This document shows, one piece after another, positions 10,787-20,681 of a stretch of 64,000 bases of DNA. How positions within the stretch are numbered: the stretch's first letter is position 1; each line of letters begins with the position of its first letter. The position numbers and the translations under genes were made by a program. The notes beneath the pieces were generated by a model. The model worked only from the letters and a program-made list of their open reading frames with translations. It searched no databases and was not told the DNA's origin. This DNA is from Mucor racemosus (Eukaryota; Mucoromycota; Mucoromycetes; Mucorales; Mucoraceae), in contig JAPEHQ010000020.1 in the NCBI GenBank assembly GCA_027405735.1, positions 1 to 64,000 on the forward strand. The letters run 5' to 3'.

Positions 10787-13700
10787 ACGTGCCACCAACT
10801 TTAAACCTGCACAAATTTTAACTTTTTTCAAGAGCTATCAACTCACCCAAAACTAACGATACAATAAAAAAAATCCATAACAATCATTATTTAAACCTTT
10901 GTAAACAATTGTTATGGCTCGAATACTTAATTTTACTATAAAATCATTCTGTTGATAGCCTTTGAAAATAGACGGTATTTCAAAATCTAAGCTGTGTGCT
11001 CTTAGGTGAGGGTAACTTTTGAAACAAGGATACTTTGTGATACATAACCTCCTTACCTTAAACCCAGCTTACGTAAGCAATACCTGAAATCACCATTTTC
11101 GCTATCAACTTACTCAAAAATACTAAGACACTAAATCGGATACATAACAATTGTTGTTTAGAGTTTTGATAACAGCTTTAATAACTGCAGTGATGAATTT
11201 TACTATGGCAATAATTTATGGATGGCCTTTGAAAATATTATGTGGTTTCGCAGACTTTAAGCTGGGGTATCGACGTAGCACCAGCTTACAAAAAAAAATC
11301 TTCAAGACCTATCAACTTTCCGAAAAATAAAGATATAATAAATCAGAGCCATAACAATCATTATTTAAACCTTTGTGAACAATTGTTATGGCTTTAATAG
11401 TTATTTTTACTATAAAATCATTTTACTGATAGCTGTTGAAAATAGGCGGTACTGCAAATATTTTTGGGTAGGAAATAAGGCTTGGCTACAAAGAATTAAA
11501 GTTATACTCCGTTATTTAAATTATTCAGGGAGGATCAAAGTTTTACATCATCTATACACTCAATTTTTATTACTATGCCTCCACTCACAGCTAGAAAAAA
11601 AGCTTATCAAAATAGAGTAAAAAGCGATACAAGCCAGTTTATACGTGTTGATAATGAAGATTGGGAGATGATTGATTCCGACATCGCCGAATTAAACAGT
11701 GCAGCCCAGATGTGCAATTCAAATCCTGAAATCCGTAGATCAGTGAATGAAATTTTAGTCGACACGACTAGAAAAAGCAACAGGCCTTTTTGGTATTCGA
11801 AAAATTCAAGGACGACACTCTGGAGACGTGAAAAGGAGAATGAAGCTGTCGATGAGAGACATAAACTGGAGAGATTTGGTTTTGTTCCGCTGGTCCCAGC
11901 AATTCCTGTAGAAGAGCGACAAGCATTAAGTCTTAAGGACAAAGAAATTATGCAAATAAAAGAAACATTTCCAAAACTTCAAGAATTTGTGAAGCCGGTG
12001 ATGAACTCGAAGCATGAAGGAAGCAAAACTGAGACTTATAATTTTGTGCGATACTCTTCGATCAATTATTACTTTATCAAAAGACTTGAAGGTGATAAAA
12101 CACTTTCAGCTTCGCGTAAAGCAGCTAGAATCTACTGGCCTAAAAACAACGTAACTTATCGTGCTATGACAATTGTTAAATGGGCCAAGGAGTTCATTTG
12201 TGAGGGTGTGTTGTCAAACCATAACCAAGGCTGCCATTCAAAAAGAAAATGTTTTCTGAATGATTCTGATGTAAAACAAATTGTTCTTGAAGAAATCCGC
12301 AAAACAAAGCCTGCAGAGCGGTCTTTGGTCGTTATCAAGGAGTATATTGACAAAGTGGTTGTCCCTTCAATCTTAGGTGTTACTGATAGATGTGTAAGTC
12401 AGACTACTATCAGCAAGTATCTCCATGAATGGGGTTACGCCTATAGAAAAAACCAAAAGACTATCTATTTTGATGGCCATGAACGGGAAGATGTGGTCGC
12501 ATATAGAGATTTTTGGTCACAAAGGATGCTTCAGTATATGGAAAAGATGGATTTTTACACAGGAGAGAACGAAGAAGATGTGTTGGAACCTGTTGGATTA
12601 GAATATTATGAAAAAAAGTATGTGTTCGTTACCCATGATGAAAGCACCTTCTACGCTAATGACGGTAAAAATGACTTGTGGTTGGCTGATGGTGAGAACT
12701 ATATTCGTAAGAAGGGTCCAGGTTCCTCGATAATGGTAAGTGAATTCCAATGTCCCTGTCATGGAACTATGAAAATCAGAAGTTGGTCATCTAGGACGTT
12801 GTTTAAAGCAGGTGATTCCAGAGAAGGTTGGTGGACTTCAAAACACATGGTTGAACAGCTGAAAGAAAATGCAATTGGGCTTTTTGAAGCACTCCATCCA
12901 AACTGTCAAGCTATTTTTCTTTTCGATAACAGCTCCAACCATGGCGCTTTCGCTGATGATGCTCTGGTGGTTACTCGCATGACCTTAAACGAGAAGCCGT
13001 GGTCCTTAAATGAGAAGTTCCAGTTCCGTGATACTTGGTATATCTGCAAAGCCACTGGTTTGCGGAAACCACAGACTTTCTTTTACAATAAAGAGATTAT
13101 CACGAATAAAAAGGGATGCGTCAAGACGAAGAAGGTCCGTTACTTCAAAGGAATCAAGTCGATCTTAGAAGAAAGAGGACGATGGGTTGGCCATGATGTT
13201 GAAGGCCAAAAATGGAAACTGCATTGTGGTGCTCCCGAACGTGTCAATCCCATTTGTTGTGCTCGTCATTTTTTGGAAAACTGCCCTGATTTTGTTCAAC
13301 AGAAATCTGCTTTGCAGGAAATAATTGAAGAATCTGGACACATCTTCGAATTATACCCGAAGTACCATTGCGAATGCAATTGGATTGAAATATACTGGGG
13401 TGCTGCCAAGAGGGAAGCTCGTTTGCGATGTGACTATACGTTCAAGTCTCTGGAGAAAAATATCCATTCTTTTCTGGATACCTCTGGTAACCTGACTCAA
13501 ATCAGACGTTATTTCAGAAGGTCGATGGACTACATCGAAGCTTATAGCAAATGTAGAGACGGTAGAGAAGTTGTCCAAGAAGTTAAGAAATTTGTGGAAA
13601 AAAAATATTTATCCCATAGAAAAGTTAGAATTCCTAACGATTTGTTATAAAAATAAAATGTTTGTTTAAACTTATTATACTTCTCAATCTCTCAAATAAC

Positions 13701-13827
13701 AAATGAGCTACATCACCTGCCATGAGATGCCTCCAAAAAAAAAAGCATACTGAAATAGCGGTGTTTAAAAGTAAATAAAAATTGAAACAAAATTAAGGTT
13801 TACACAGATTTAAAGCTGGTGGCACGT
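10787..13827 (+). mobile_element. 3.04-kb TIR transposon with intact 691-aa DDE transposase
   Basis: The ends ACGTGCCACCA (10787) and TGGTGGCACGT (ending 13827) are inverted, and similarity continues inward (ACTTTAAACCTG versus CAGATTTAAAG). TA dinucleotides flank both ends (10785-10786 and 13828-13829). The 5' non-coding part has three imperfect repeats around 10838, 11103 and 11319, each with TATCAACT then TAACAAT.RTT..TTTAGA/AACC, possibly transposase binding sites. The transposase frame at 11575-13650 is undamaged, making this the only element in the window that looks potentially autonomous. Confidence 0.88.
11575..13650 (+). CDS. DDE transposase of a large fungal Tc1/IS630-like family
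   Basis: This is a single 691-codon frame with no intron. The likely catalytic triad is D355 (VTHDESTFYA), D451 (IFLFDNSSNHGAFADDAL) and E605 (YHCECNWIEIYWGAAKREAR). The C-terminal CNWIEIYWGAAKR block and CCARHFL/QQKSALQEIIEE block are, from memory, characteristic of a family widespread in basidiomycete, glomeromycete and mucoromycete genomes. The 154 residues between the second D and E are far more than in classical Tc1 (34), a feature of this family. The N-terminal half probably carries DNA-binding helices (TISKYLHEWGYAYRK). A nested frame opens 200 nt upstream, but ATG 11575 is the natural start. The TIRs lie about 790 nt upstream and 175 nt downstream. No frameshift or stop is seen. Confidence 0.9.
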   Translation: MPPLTARKKAYQNRVKSDTSQFIRVDNEDWEMIDSDIAELNSAAQMCNSNPEIRRSVNEILVDTTRKSNRPFWYSKNSRTTLWRREKENEAVDERHKLERFGFVPLVPAIPVEERQALSLKDKEIMQIKETFPKLQEFVKPVMNSKHEGSKTETYNFVRYSSINYYFIKRLEGDKTLSASRKAARIYWPKNNVTYRAMTIVKWAKEFICEGVLSNHNQGCHSKRKCFLNDSDVKQIVLEEIRKTKPAERSLVVIKEYIDKVVVPSILGVTDRCVSQTTISKYLHEWGYAYRKNQKTIYFDGHEREDVVAYRDFWSQRMLQYMEKMDFYTGENEEDVLEPVGLEYYEKKYVFVTHDESTFYANDGKNDLWLADGENYIRKKGPGSSIMVSEFQCPCHGTMKIRSWSSRTLFKAGDSREGWWTSKHMVEQLKENAIGLFEALHPNCQAIFLFDNSSNHGAFADDALVVTRMTLNEKPWSLNEKFQFRDTWYICKATGLRKPQTFFYNKEIITNKKGCVKTKKVRYFKGIKSILEERGRWVGHDVEGQKWKLHCGAPERVNPICCARHFLENCPDFVQQKSALQEIIEESGHIFELYPKYHCECNWIEIYWGAAKREARLRCDYTFKSLEKNIHSFLDTSGNLTQIRRYFRRSMDYIEAYSKCRDGREVVQEVKKFVEKKYLSHRKVRIPNDLL

Positions 13828-14304
13828 TATACGGTCAGTATGTAGTGGTACAGTAAATAATAGACAGTGTGTTCTACTGTATACTTTTTCAATTTTTTAA
13901 AAGATGTAAATTTTTGATAAAGTTATTGATAAAACAAGATTTCAAGAAATGAACTATTGACCTAAAAAATGCAAACCTCATTAGGAAAAGATTATTAGAT
14001 GCATCGATGCGTCTCCTTCACAAGGAGCAAAATTCAGAGATGTACTATCGAGATGTTCAATTTGTTGAAAATTCACAATTGAGTAAGCTTATAGCGAGAG
14101 TACTTTTCATTGAAAAAGCTCAAAAATAGTACTGTTTATTTAAAAAGTAGAATGGCATCAGTGGCCATACTGAATATAGTGCTTTGATTTCTTTTCAGAG
14201 GCTTTCTCTTTTTGGCTATTAAATTTCGTCATAAATTCACTATCCCTAAATTCAGATTAAACATCAATCAGTTTGGTTTTTCAAATGAAATATATAAAGA
14301 TAGG
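13828..14304. other. Intergenic, nothing recognised
   Basis: This is the AT-rich spacer between the transposon and the 3' end of the phosphatase gene. I see no conserved frame, repeat or RNA. Confidence 0.5.
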
Positions 14305-16199
14305 TTACCCATTCAATCTTTTGGTAATATCATCCAAATCCAACTTCAAATAATCTACAATGAAATCACCAATGTCTGTATTTTCATGATTTCCTCTCAA
14401 TAATTTTGACTTGTGACCATAAGCATACAAATTGACATCAACTGCAGTATGACCCATTGTTGTCCACTTTATAGATTTTAGTGAATATTCAATACGTTAT
14501 GATAATCATATACATTACCCCAATTTCGGCTCTTTTACTAACAATATCTGCAAGAGCAGTAGCAAAGAAATCATATGTAACATTTCTCTCTTTCCAGGCC
14601 CATAACCGATCGATTTCAGCATCGGTAGCATCTTGTACGCCTGTTCCACCTTTGATGATGGTCTCGACAAGAAATTCTCTCGTATCTTTACCCTCAGTAA
14701 TAGCTTGCATCCATTTCCATGTCAAAATTTCGGTCGAATTTTTCACTTTCGTGATTGCTTCAGGCTTCCATTCGTACTCGGGATAATCTTCAGTAACTTG
14801 ACGTCCAACTGTCAATCCACCAGTTTCATGGTCGCTTGTAGCAATCAAAACCGTTCCAGGGTTTTCCTCGACAAATTTCATGACAGCATCTACGGTTCGT
14901 TGATACTCCCAAACCTCGCCGAATTGGGCACTGGGATCATTGCTACAGACGAAAATTAAGTTATATATCAAAATAGCATTTTGTGATTATACTTACATAT
15001 GACCAGCCATGTCAATTTTACTAGCTTCAACCATTAAAAAGAAACCTTCTTTAGAATTTTTGGTAGATTCTTTAAGAATATCGAGAGCTTTTGAGGTCAT
15101 TTCAGGAAGGGATGGTTGAATAGAAGGGTCATTATCTATAGCAAAATCCATATGCTGTTATTTTAAATAAAAAATTAGCTTTAGCATCTCAATTTCTTAA
15201 TAGGGCCTCTCACATACATGAGGAGCAAATAAACCCATCAATGGCAAATCTATTTCTTTGGGATTTAATTGATCAAATTCTTGCCTGGTTTCAATCAAAT
15301 TCCACCCAAAACCTCGTTTAGCATCACCTATTAAATCACGATCATCCAATCTACAACTTTTCTCGGTAGTATTGCTCAAAAATTCACATAGTCCACCTCC
15401 AAACATCAAATCTACAGTTCTACCCAAAGGCGTATAGCCAACTTGATGTTCTGCAATGTCATTTTCCCAATCCCGCCAGCTAATATGAGCCGAAAATGCA
15501 GCAGGTGTAGCATGTGTAACTCTAGATTTGACAACCAAACCAGTCTTCATATTGCGATGTAATTTCGCAGATTCCAAAACTGTTCCACATGGAGCCTCAT
15601 CAGGATTTACTATTATAAATTAGATATTTCAACTATTTAATTAATGATCATATTTATCTCACCTCCAATAGCACCATTGTATGTTTTAATGCCGCAAGAA
15701 AAGGCTGTGGCACCAGCCGCGCTATCGGTAATTAAGCTAGAACTACTTTGTGTTCGACTTGTACCAACAAGAATTTTATCAAGTGGGAAAATAGCTTTAA
15801 CAGGTAAATCTTCCTTCCAGCTATAGTATTGTCTTGCAAAAGTTTCAGATGCAGGACCGAATCCATCGCTGATCATCATGATGACATTACGTTTAGGCTC
15901 TGCAGATTGCAATAATTTAATCAAGGGAATTTTCTTAAATAATAGAAATCAATGCATTTTACCCTTTTTATGTTTTGTAATTAAAACTGTAAACATTGAA
16001 ATGCCTGTCAGACATAGAATGGCAGTTACTGCAAGACGACGATAACGACGGGATGTCTAAAATAGCACACATTTGTGTAATCAGTAAAAAAGAAGTGTGC
16101 GGTTGCATATTGCATATTTTTCTTTACTTTGGGCAATAACTTTTCGATATCTTGATCGTTGCGTTGCTTTGACTGAATGAGGGTGTAGTCAGCAATCAT
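14305..16199 (-). CDS. PHO8: Vacuolar-type membrane alkaline phosphatase (PHO8-like)
   Basis: Seven exons on the minus strand: 16199-16128, 16056-15988, 15933-15663, 15609-15218, 15154-14997, 14942-14519 and 14466-14305. Together they give 515 aa, close to yeast Pho8 (566). The catalytic serine motif is TDSAAGATAFSCG. Metal ligands lie in MISDGFG, VEASKIDMAGH, SDHETGG and MGHTAVDV. The short N-terminus (MIADYTLIQSKQ) is followed by RRYRRLAVTAILCLTGISMFT, a single membrane anchor as in type II vacuolar Pho8. The enzyme hydrolyses phosphomonoesters in the vacuole. The second intron is uncertain: the donor GTTTTA (15987) keeps frame and length, while a GTAAAA donor at 15962 would leave only 29 nt and break frame. 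The remaining introns are canonical, 52-71 nt. Confidence 0.93.
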
Positions 16200-16607
16200 T
16201 TTTTTTATAGTAATTAATGTAACAAGGTGAAAGAAAGAAAGAATTGTATATCTCCCGGGTTTTTATCTCTTAATCCTTCCCCAAAAAACTGATATCGTAC
16301 TGACAGAAGCATGCCATTTTAAAAGTCAACTGTCGACCTTTTGGGATTTAGGGTAACATTGTTGCGTTCAAATGCAAGATTGAACATGTCAAATCGTTGG
16401 TCGTTAAATGATGAAATCATTTTATATACCACTTTATCGATCGTCCCTTGATACACATTATAATCAAACGACTCCTTAAACAACAACAACAAACTTATTT
16501 ATCCCCTATTTTTCTTTTTGTACATTTTGATTTATTTAAGCACACATTAAATAAAAAGTACAATGTATATATCTTTCTTTTTGCTTTAGTATACTTTACA
16601 TCACATA

Positions 16608-17354
16608 ATGAATGCATGGGATACTGAATCTGGTGAGAAAATCCAAGTGACACCTTATCCAGATCCTGTAAATGCTTGGGAAAGTAATAAACAAGAATTG
16701 CCTTCGACTGATCAGCCATTATATGCTGCTAGTACTAGCATTGATATTCCATCGCCTTCACCTGCTGCACCAGAATCAAGTTTAGATGAATCTACTAGCG
16801 GTAAGCCAAGTTTACCGCGATTCATTTTGCGTATCTGGCAATTTTTTGCTGCTATCGGTGCATTTGGATTTCAAGTTGGAGCATCTCCGGTATGCTAGTT
16901 TATAACGAGGAAATCCTCAATCCATGAAAACTAACTACATTATAGTATTCTGAAGAGCCAATTCCGTTTGGAAAACCAGGACTTTTATACTACGGTTATG
17001 TTATATGTTGGTTGTCTATTGTATGGAGTTCATTTAATGTGTTTGTATATTTGACCAGACGATTTGGCAAAGGCAATAAAATCAAACGATTTGTATCTAC
17101 ATTATTAGACTTGGTTTTAGCCGCATTATTTGGTGTCTGTGTATTCTACGAGATTGCAACTTATATCTGTAAACCTGGCATGCATAATGGATGGTAAAAA
17201 GCATTAAACTCATGTAGATGATTATATACTCACAATTCTTTTTAGGTGTAATTTTTATAATACAGGCTTATTCTTCTTAATGTCTTTGTTCTTTACGTAC
17301 GTTATACATGCACTATGGGACATTTTTGGTGCAATGTCTTGTTTAAGAAAATAA
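16608..17354 (+). CDS. Predicted four-TM membrane protein, MARVEL-like topology
   Basis: Three exons, 16608-16889, 16946-17193 and 17246-17354, give 212 aa. The introns are 56 and 52 nt with canonical ends, and frame is kept across both. The first 65 or so residues are polar, Ser/Pro/Asp-rich and contain two DPVNAWES/MNAWDTES-like pieces. Four hydrophobic segments follow: FILRIWQFFAAIGAFGFQVG, YYGYVICWLSIVWSSFNVFV, STLLDLVLAALFGVCVFYEI and LFFLMSLFFTYVIHALW. Cysteines flank the third and fourth segments (YICKPG, GWCNF). It is transcribed divergently from the phosphatase, with about 410 bp between starts. I do not recognise a specific family; a MARVEL-type or other small four-TM protein is inferred from topology only. 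Confidence 0.75.
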
Positions 17355-18129
17355 TGTATGGATACTTTTAATTTATATAAACGATAATCTAATAATAAAA
17401 TACAATATGACATATTATACATTTACCACTTAAATTATAGATACTTTAGCATGAATATAATAATAATTAGAATAGGGGGGGCGGGTTGCTTTCTAAAGGG
17501 GTTGAATTGATGGTCGGTGCATAAGAAAAGATTTGTTACATGCTTAATATTTGACACATGACATTTGTTATTATTGTGTAATGCTCAATATTGAGACTAA
17601 TTTCATATTCTTATCTTTGAGCATTGATTGTATAACATAAAAATTACGATATGGTAGAAAAAACTGTTGCCTACAAAATGATATATTTTTATACTATATA
17701 AACGCTCATTTTAATTGCGCAAAAAATCTTTAAATGCATCATGTACACTCCATGTTGACATTTGTGCATGGTTATTTATATATAACTGCAACTCTTTCTT
17801 GCTGCAGAAATAATGCAGATTTCAGTGAATGAGATCAATAATGCTAAGTGTAATTGGCATTAATTACGCAAGGAAAAATATTGGTATATTATCATCAAAA
17901 TTGACATGTGAGTCGAATATTTCAACAAACAAGATTAAAAGGAGGTCATTCGGTTTAAGCAAGGATAAGATATACATGCTATTTACTATACAGGACAATT
18001 TGATTTTATTGTCAAAGACTTTGATTAAATCTATCGATGATTATGAGAATATATTTGATGTGAGTCTGTCCAAGTAAAGACTGGGACAGAATGAGTAAGG
18101 GAAGAAGAAGAAGAATGTCTATTTTTTTT
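17355..18129. other. Intergenic between convergent genes
   Basis: AT-rich 3' flanks of the four-TM gene and of DOT1. An 82-codon frame at 17829-18077 lacks recognisable motifs, splice context and composition bias, so I do not call it a gene. Confidence 0.5.
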
Positions 18130-19951
18130 TTAACGTCCATACATTTCTTCAAAGTAAGGTGCTAATCGACTACGATCTACAGTTCCAATATAATATTGAC
18201 CACCATTATTTGTCCAACTAACAGCTTCAGAATAATATTCAAATTCTTCTACCCGTAAAATAGATTCTGGCATATTTAAAGTACGTTGGTTGATTTTATG
18301 ATGCTTTGGAACAAAAGACTTTAGAGAAATGATTTTTGTTCCCTCTTTTAAATCTAAAAAGAGTTGTGCCAATGCTTGATTAGTAGCTGCATCAAATGCA
18401 TAGTTATTCACTAATAATACATCTGATCGCTTTAATGTTGTATAGAGATCATTGGCTGCAACATCAAGAAAATCACCATGTCTAAAATGAATTTTACCAG
18501 TAGGTAATCGCCAAGCCCTAAAGTTTCAGGTTAATTAAATATCCATATTACATTTATTGACAACAAACTTACTTCATGCGTGCAGCATATTCCTTTAATT
18601 GTCTTTTAGCAAATTTGCAAGGTGTTTCCATTATTTCAATACCATAAGCTTCGCATCCAGTTTGTGCAGCTACTTGAAGTACAACATTTCCAATACCACA
18701 ACCCAAATCCATAAAAACACTGCGAGAATTAACCCCTGTTTTGGTGATGAAATCTTTGACTAGAATTGGATTGATCTCTCCATAGACATTATTTGAAAAC
18801 GCTATACTTAAAAAAATTAGCATAATTATTTATGAATAAACTACTAAATTTTACCTTGATAATTGTTCAATGCATCTGCTTGACGTGCTACAGTTCGACT
18901 ATAAACTTGAAATAAAATATGACAAGCTAAATCATAATTTGGATGACACATGTCCTTGGCATTTTTACTAAGAACACCATCTGCCTTTAATTGTCGCATG
19001 ACCTTGTTGAACTCTTTAATGGCTTGTGCAAATCCTGCTCCATTACGACGATTACGATATTTTGTTAAATTACGCATAATTCCATTGGATTGATTTCCTA
19101 ACAACTTCTGCTCCTCAGGTGTAAGATAACAATCATAAATAAATTCTGCTGTGCGCATCAAATCAGTGATTGGGTTGTATTCATCTTGATCCTCCTCTTC
19201 TTCTTCGTATTTTCCAGCTGCGTTTTTAATTACAGGTTTTAACAATAAAAAACTACAAAAATTACAAATCAATAAACAAAATTAACATTATTCATAAAAA
19301 AAGGCTTACTTTTCAGGTTCAATGGATCCGGGATATTCAAGAACTACACGCAGATTTTTCTCTTTATGTGTTGGAGCAGCTCCATTTGGATTGTCTGAAT
19401 CGGGTTCAGTAAAATCTAATTCAATTTTTTGTTAAATAACAAATATAAACAAACAATTATCAAAACTTACAAGGTCTATATTGACTGATTTCGGCTTGGA
19501 CGACTCTGTCTGAATGTGTAATGGATTTTCCCGGCTTTGGATGAGGTATTTTATCTCTTGCAACTTTCTTTTCTCTGGTATTGTCAACTACAGAACTTGA
19601 TAAACGTCTTTTTGTAACTGAAGATTCAGATCTAGGTAAATGTCCTGAAGATCCACTTTTATTTGATGTGATTTCAGTAGTATTAGTAGTAGTGGTAGTG
19701 GTAGTGGTAGTTGATGTAGTAGCACTAGATGTTGTTGTTGATTTAGTAGATGTTTGTACTTGATTTTGTGATTGTTGCTTTTGTGTTGTTGATGCTGCTG
19801 CCGCCGCAGCTGCTGCTGCTGCTGCCGCTGCTGCTGCTAATTTGCTAGCCATCACTTTTTTAGGCGGTAATGCCACCGTTTGTTTATTTTGGTCTTTTTC
19901 AACTAGAAGATGGCTTCTATCATCTTTTTTTGAAGTATCAATGGTAGTCAT
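18130..19951 (-). CDS. DOT1: Histone H3K79 methyltransferase Dot1
   Basis: Five exons, 19951-19471, 19415-19310, 19252-18855, 18801-18573 and 18517-18130, give 533 aa. The catalytic fold shows the Dot1-specific VYGEINPILVKDF, then the SAM-binding FMDLGCGIGNVVLQVA and an acidic EAYGIEIM, then FRHGDFLD and LLVNNYAFD. These are the hallmark Dot1 motifs I-III, placed in the C-terminal 300 residues as in yeast. The N-terminus is disordered, with a run of about 15 alanines, a Thr/Ser-rich tract and a basic segment (TKRRLSSS, REKKVARDK) that may bind nucleosomes. The acceptor used for exon 4 (AAGTATAG) is the one that preserves frame. The gene lies just downstream of, and on the same strand as, another chromatin gene, SWI3. 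Confidence 0.95.
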
Positions 19952-20439
19952 TATGTTGTAAATTATTTGAAATAAAAAAGAAGAAAGAAAGAAAGGCAGG
20001 GAGAGGAAAAGAACCGACTTGAAGATAATAGAAGGCCAAGGAAAATCGTACTTCCAGCCAGTAATAGCTAATGCGGCTTCTTAATGATGAGACTTTCTTT
20101 TAGCTTCCTTTTCGATTGAGATTTAGCTACTTTTGATTGTCTTGGGGATTTTACCATCAAGAAGTCTAAAATAAACATGGGTAATGATATAAGTAAATAT
20201 TGTAGTACTTATCAAGCTGTGTATGATGGTAATTTTTGTTTTAAATTTTTAAGCAAATCGCTGAGGAACCGCAAAATATAAAGTGTCTTTTACTCTGCTA
20301 AAATGAGAAATTCAATTAAGAATATCTGCAAAACAAACAGTTCCATATAGAAAATGGACGTATGGCTATTTTTTATTTAAATATATGTTATTTTATACAA
20401 GTTTTTTGCTTTAAAAAAAGAAAGAAATCAAATGGAAAA
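19952..20439. promoter_or_regulatory. Upstream region of DOT1 / 3' flank of SWI3
   Basis: This 488-bp spacer must contain the DOT1 promoter. A purine-rich AGAAAGAAAGAAAGG tract on the plus strand at about 19979 forms a pyrimidine tract upstream of the DOT1 start. No TATA element stands out. Confidence 0.4.
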
Positions 20440-20635
20440 TTATAAAGACATCATATTATTAAAACCTGGAGGTCCAGTTTGACGTTGTTGTTGTGGTTGT
20501 GGTTGTTGATGCTGTTGATGCTGTTGCTGTTGCTGTTGCTGTTGTTGCTGTTGCTGTTGCTGCTGAAGTTGCATTTGCATTCTTAATTGATATTGCTGCT
20601 GCTGTAATTGCAATTGTTGTAACACTTGAGGAGTG

Positions 20636-20681
<46 letters not shown>

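Noticed and set aside
11607..11942. Minus-strand frames inside the 691-aa transposase
   Set aside because: Opposite-strand shadows of an intact transposase.
14481..14959. Plus-strand frames opposite the alkaline phosphatase exons
   Set aside because: The minus strand shows the full set of phosphatase motifs; these frames have none.
17829..18077. 82-codon plus-strand frame between the four-TM gene and DOT1
   Set aside because: No motif, AT-rich composition equal to background, no splice or promoter context.
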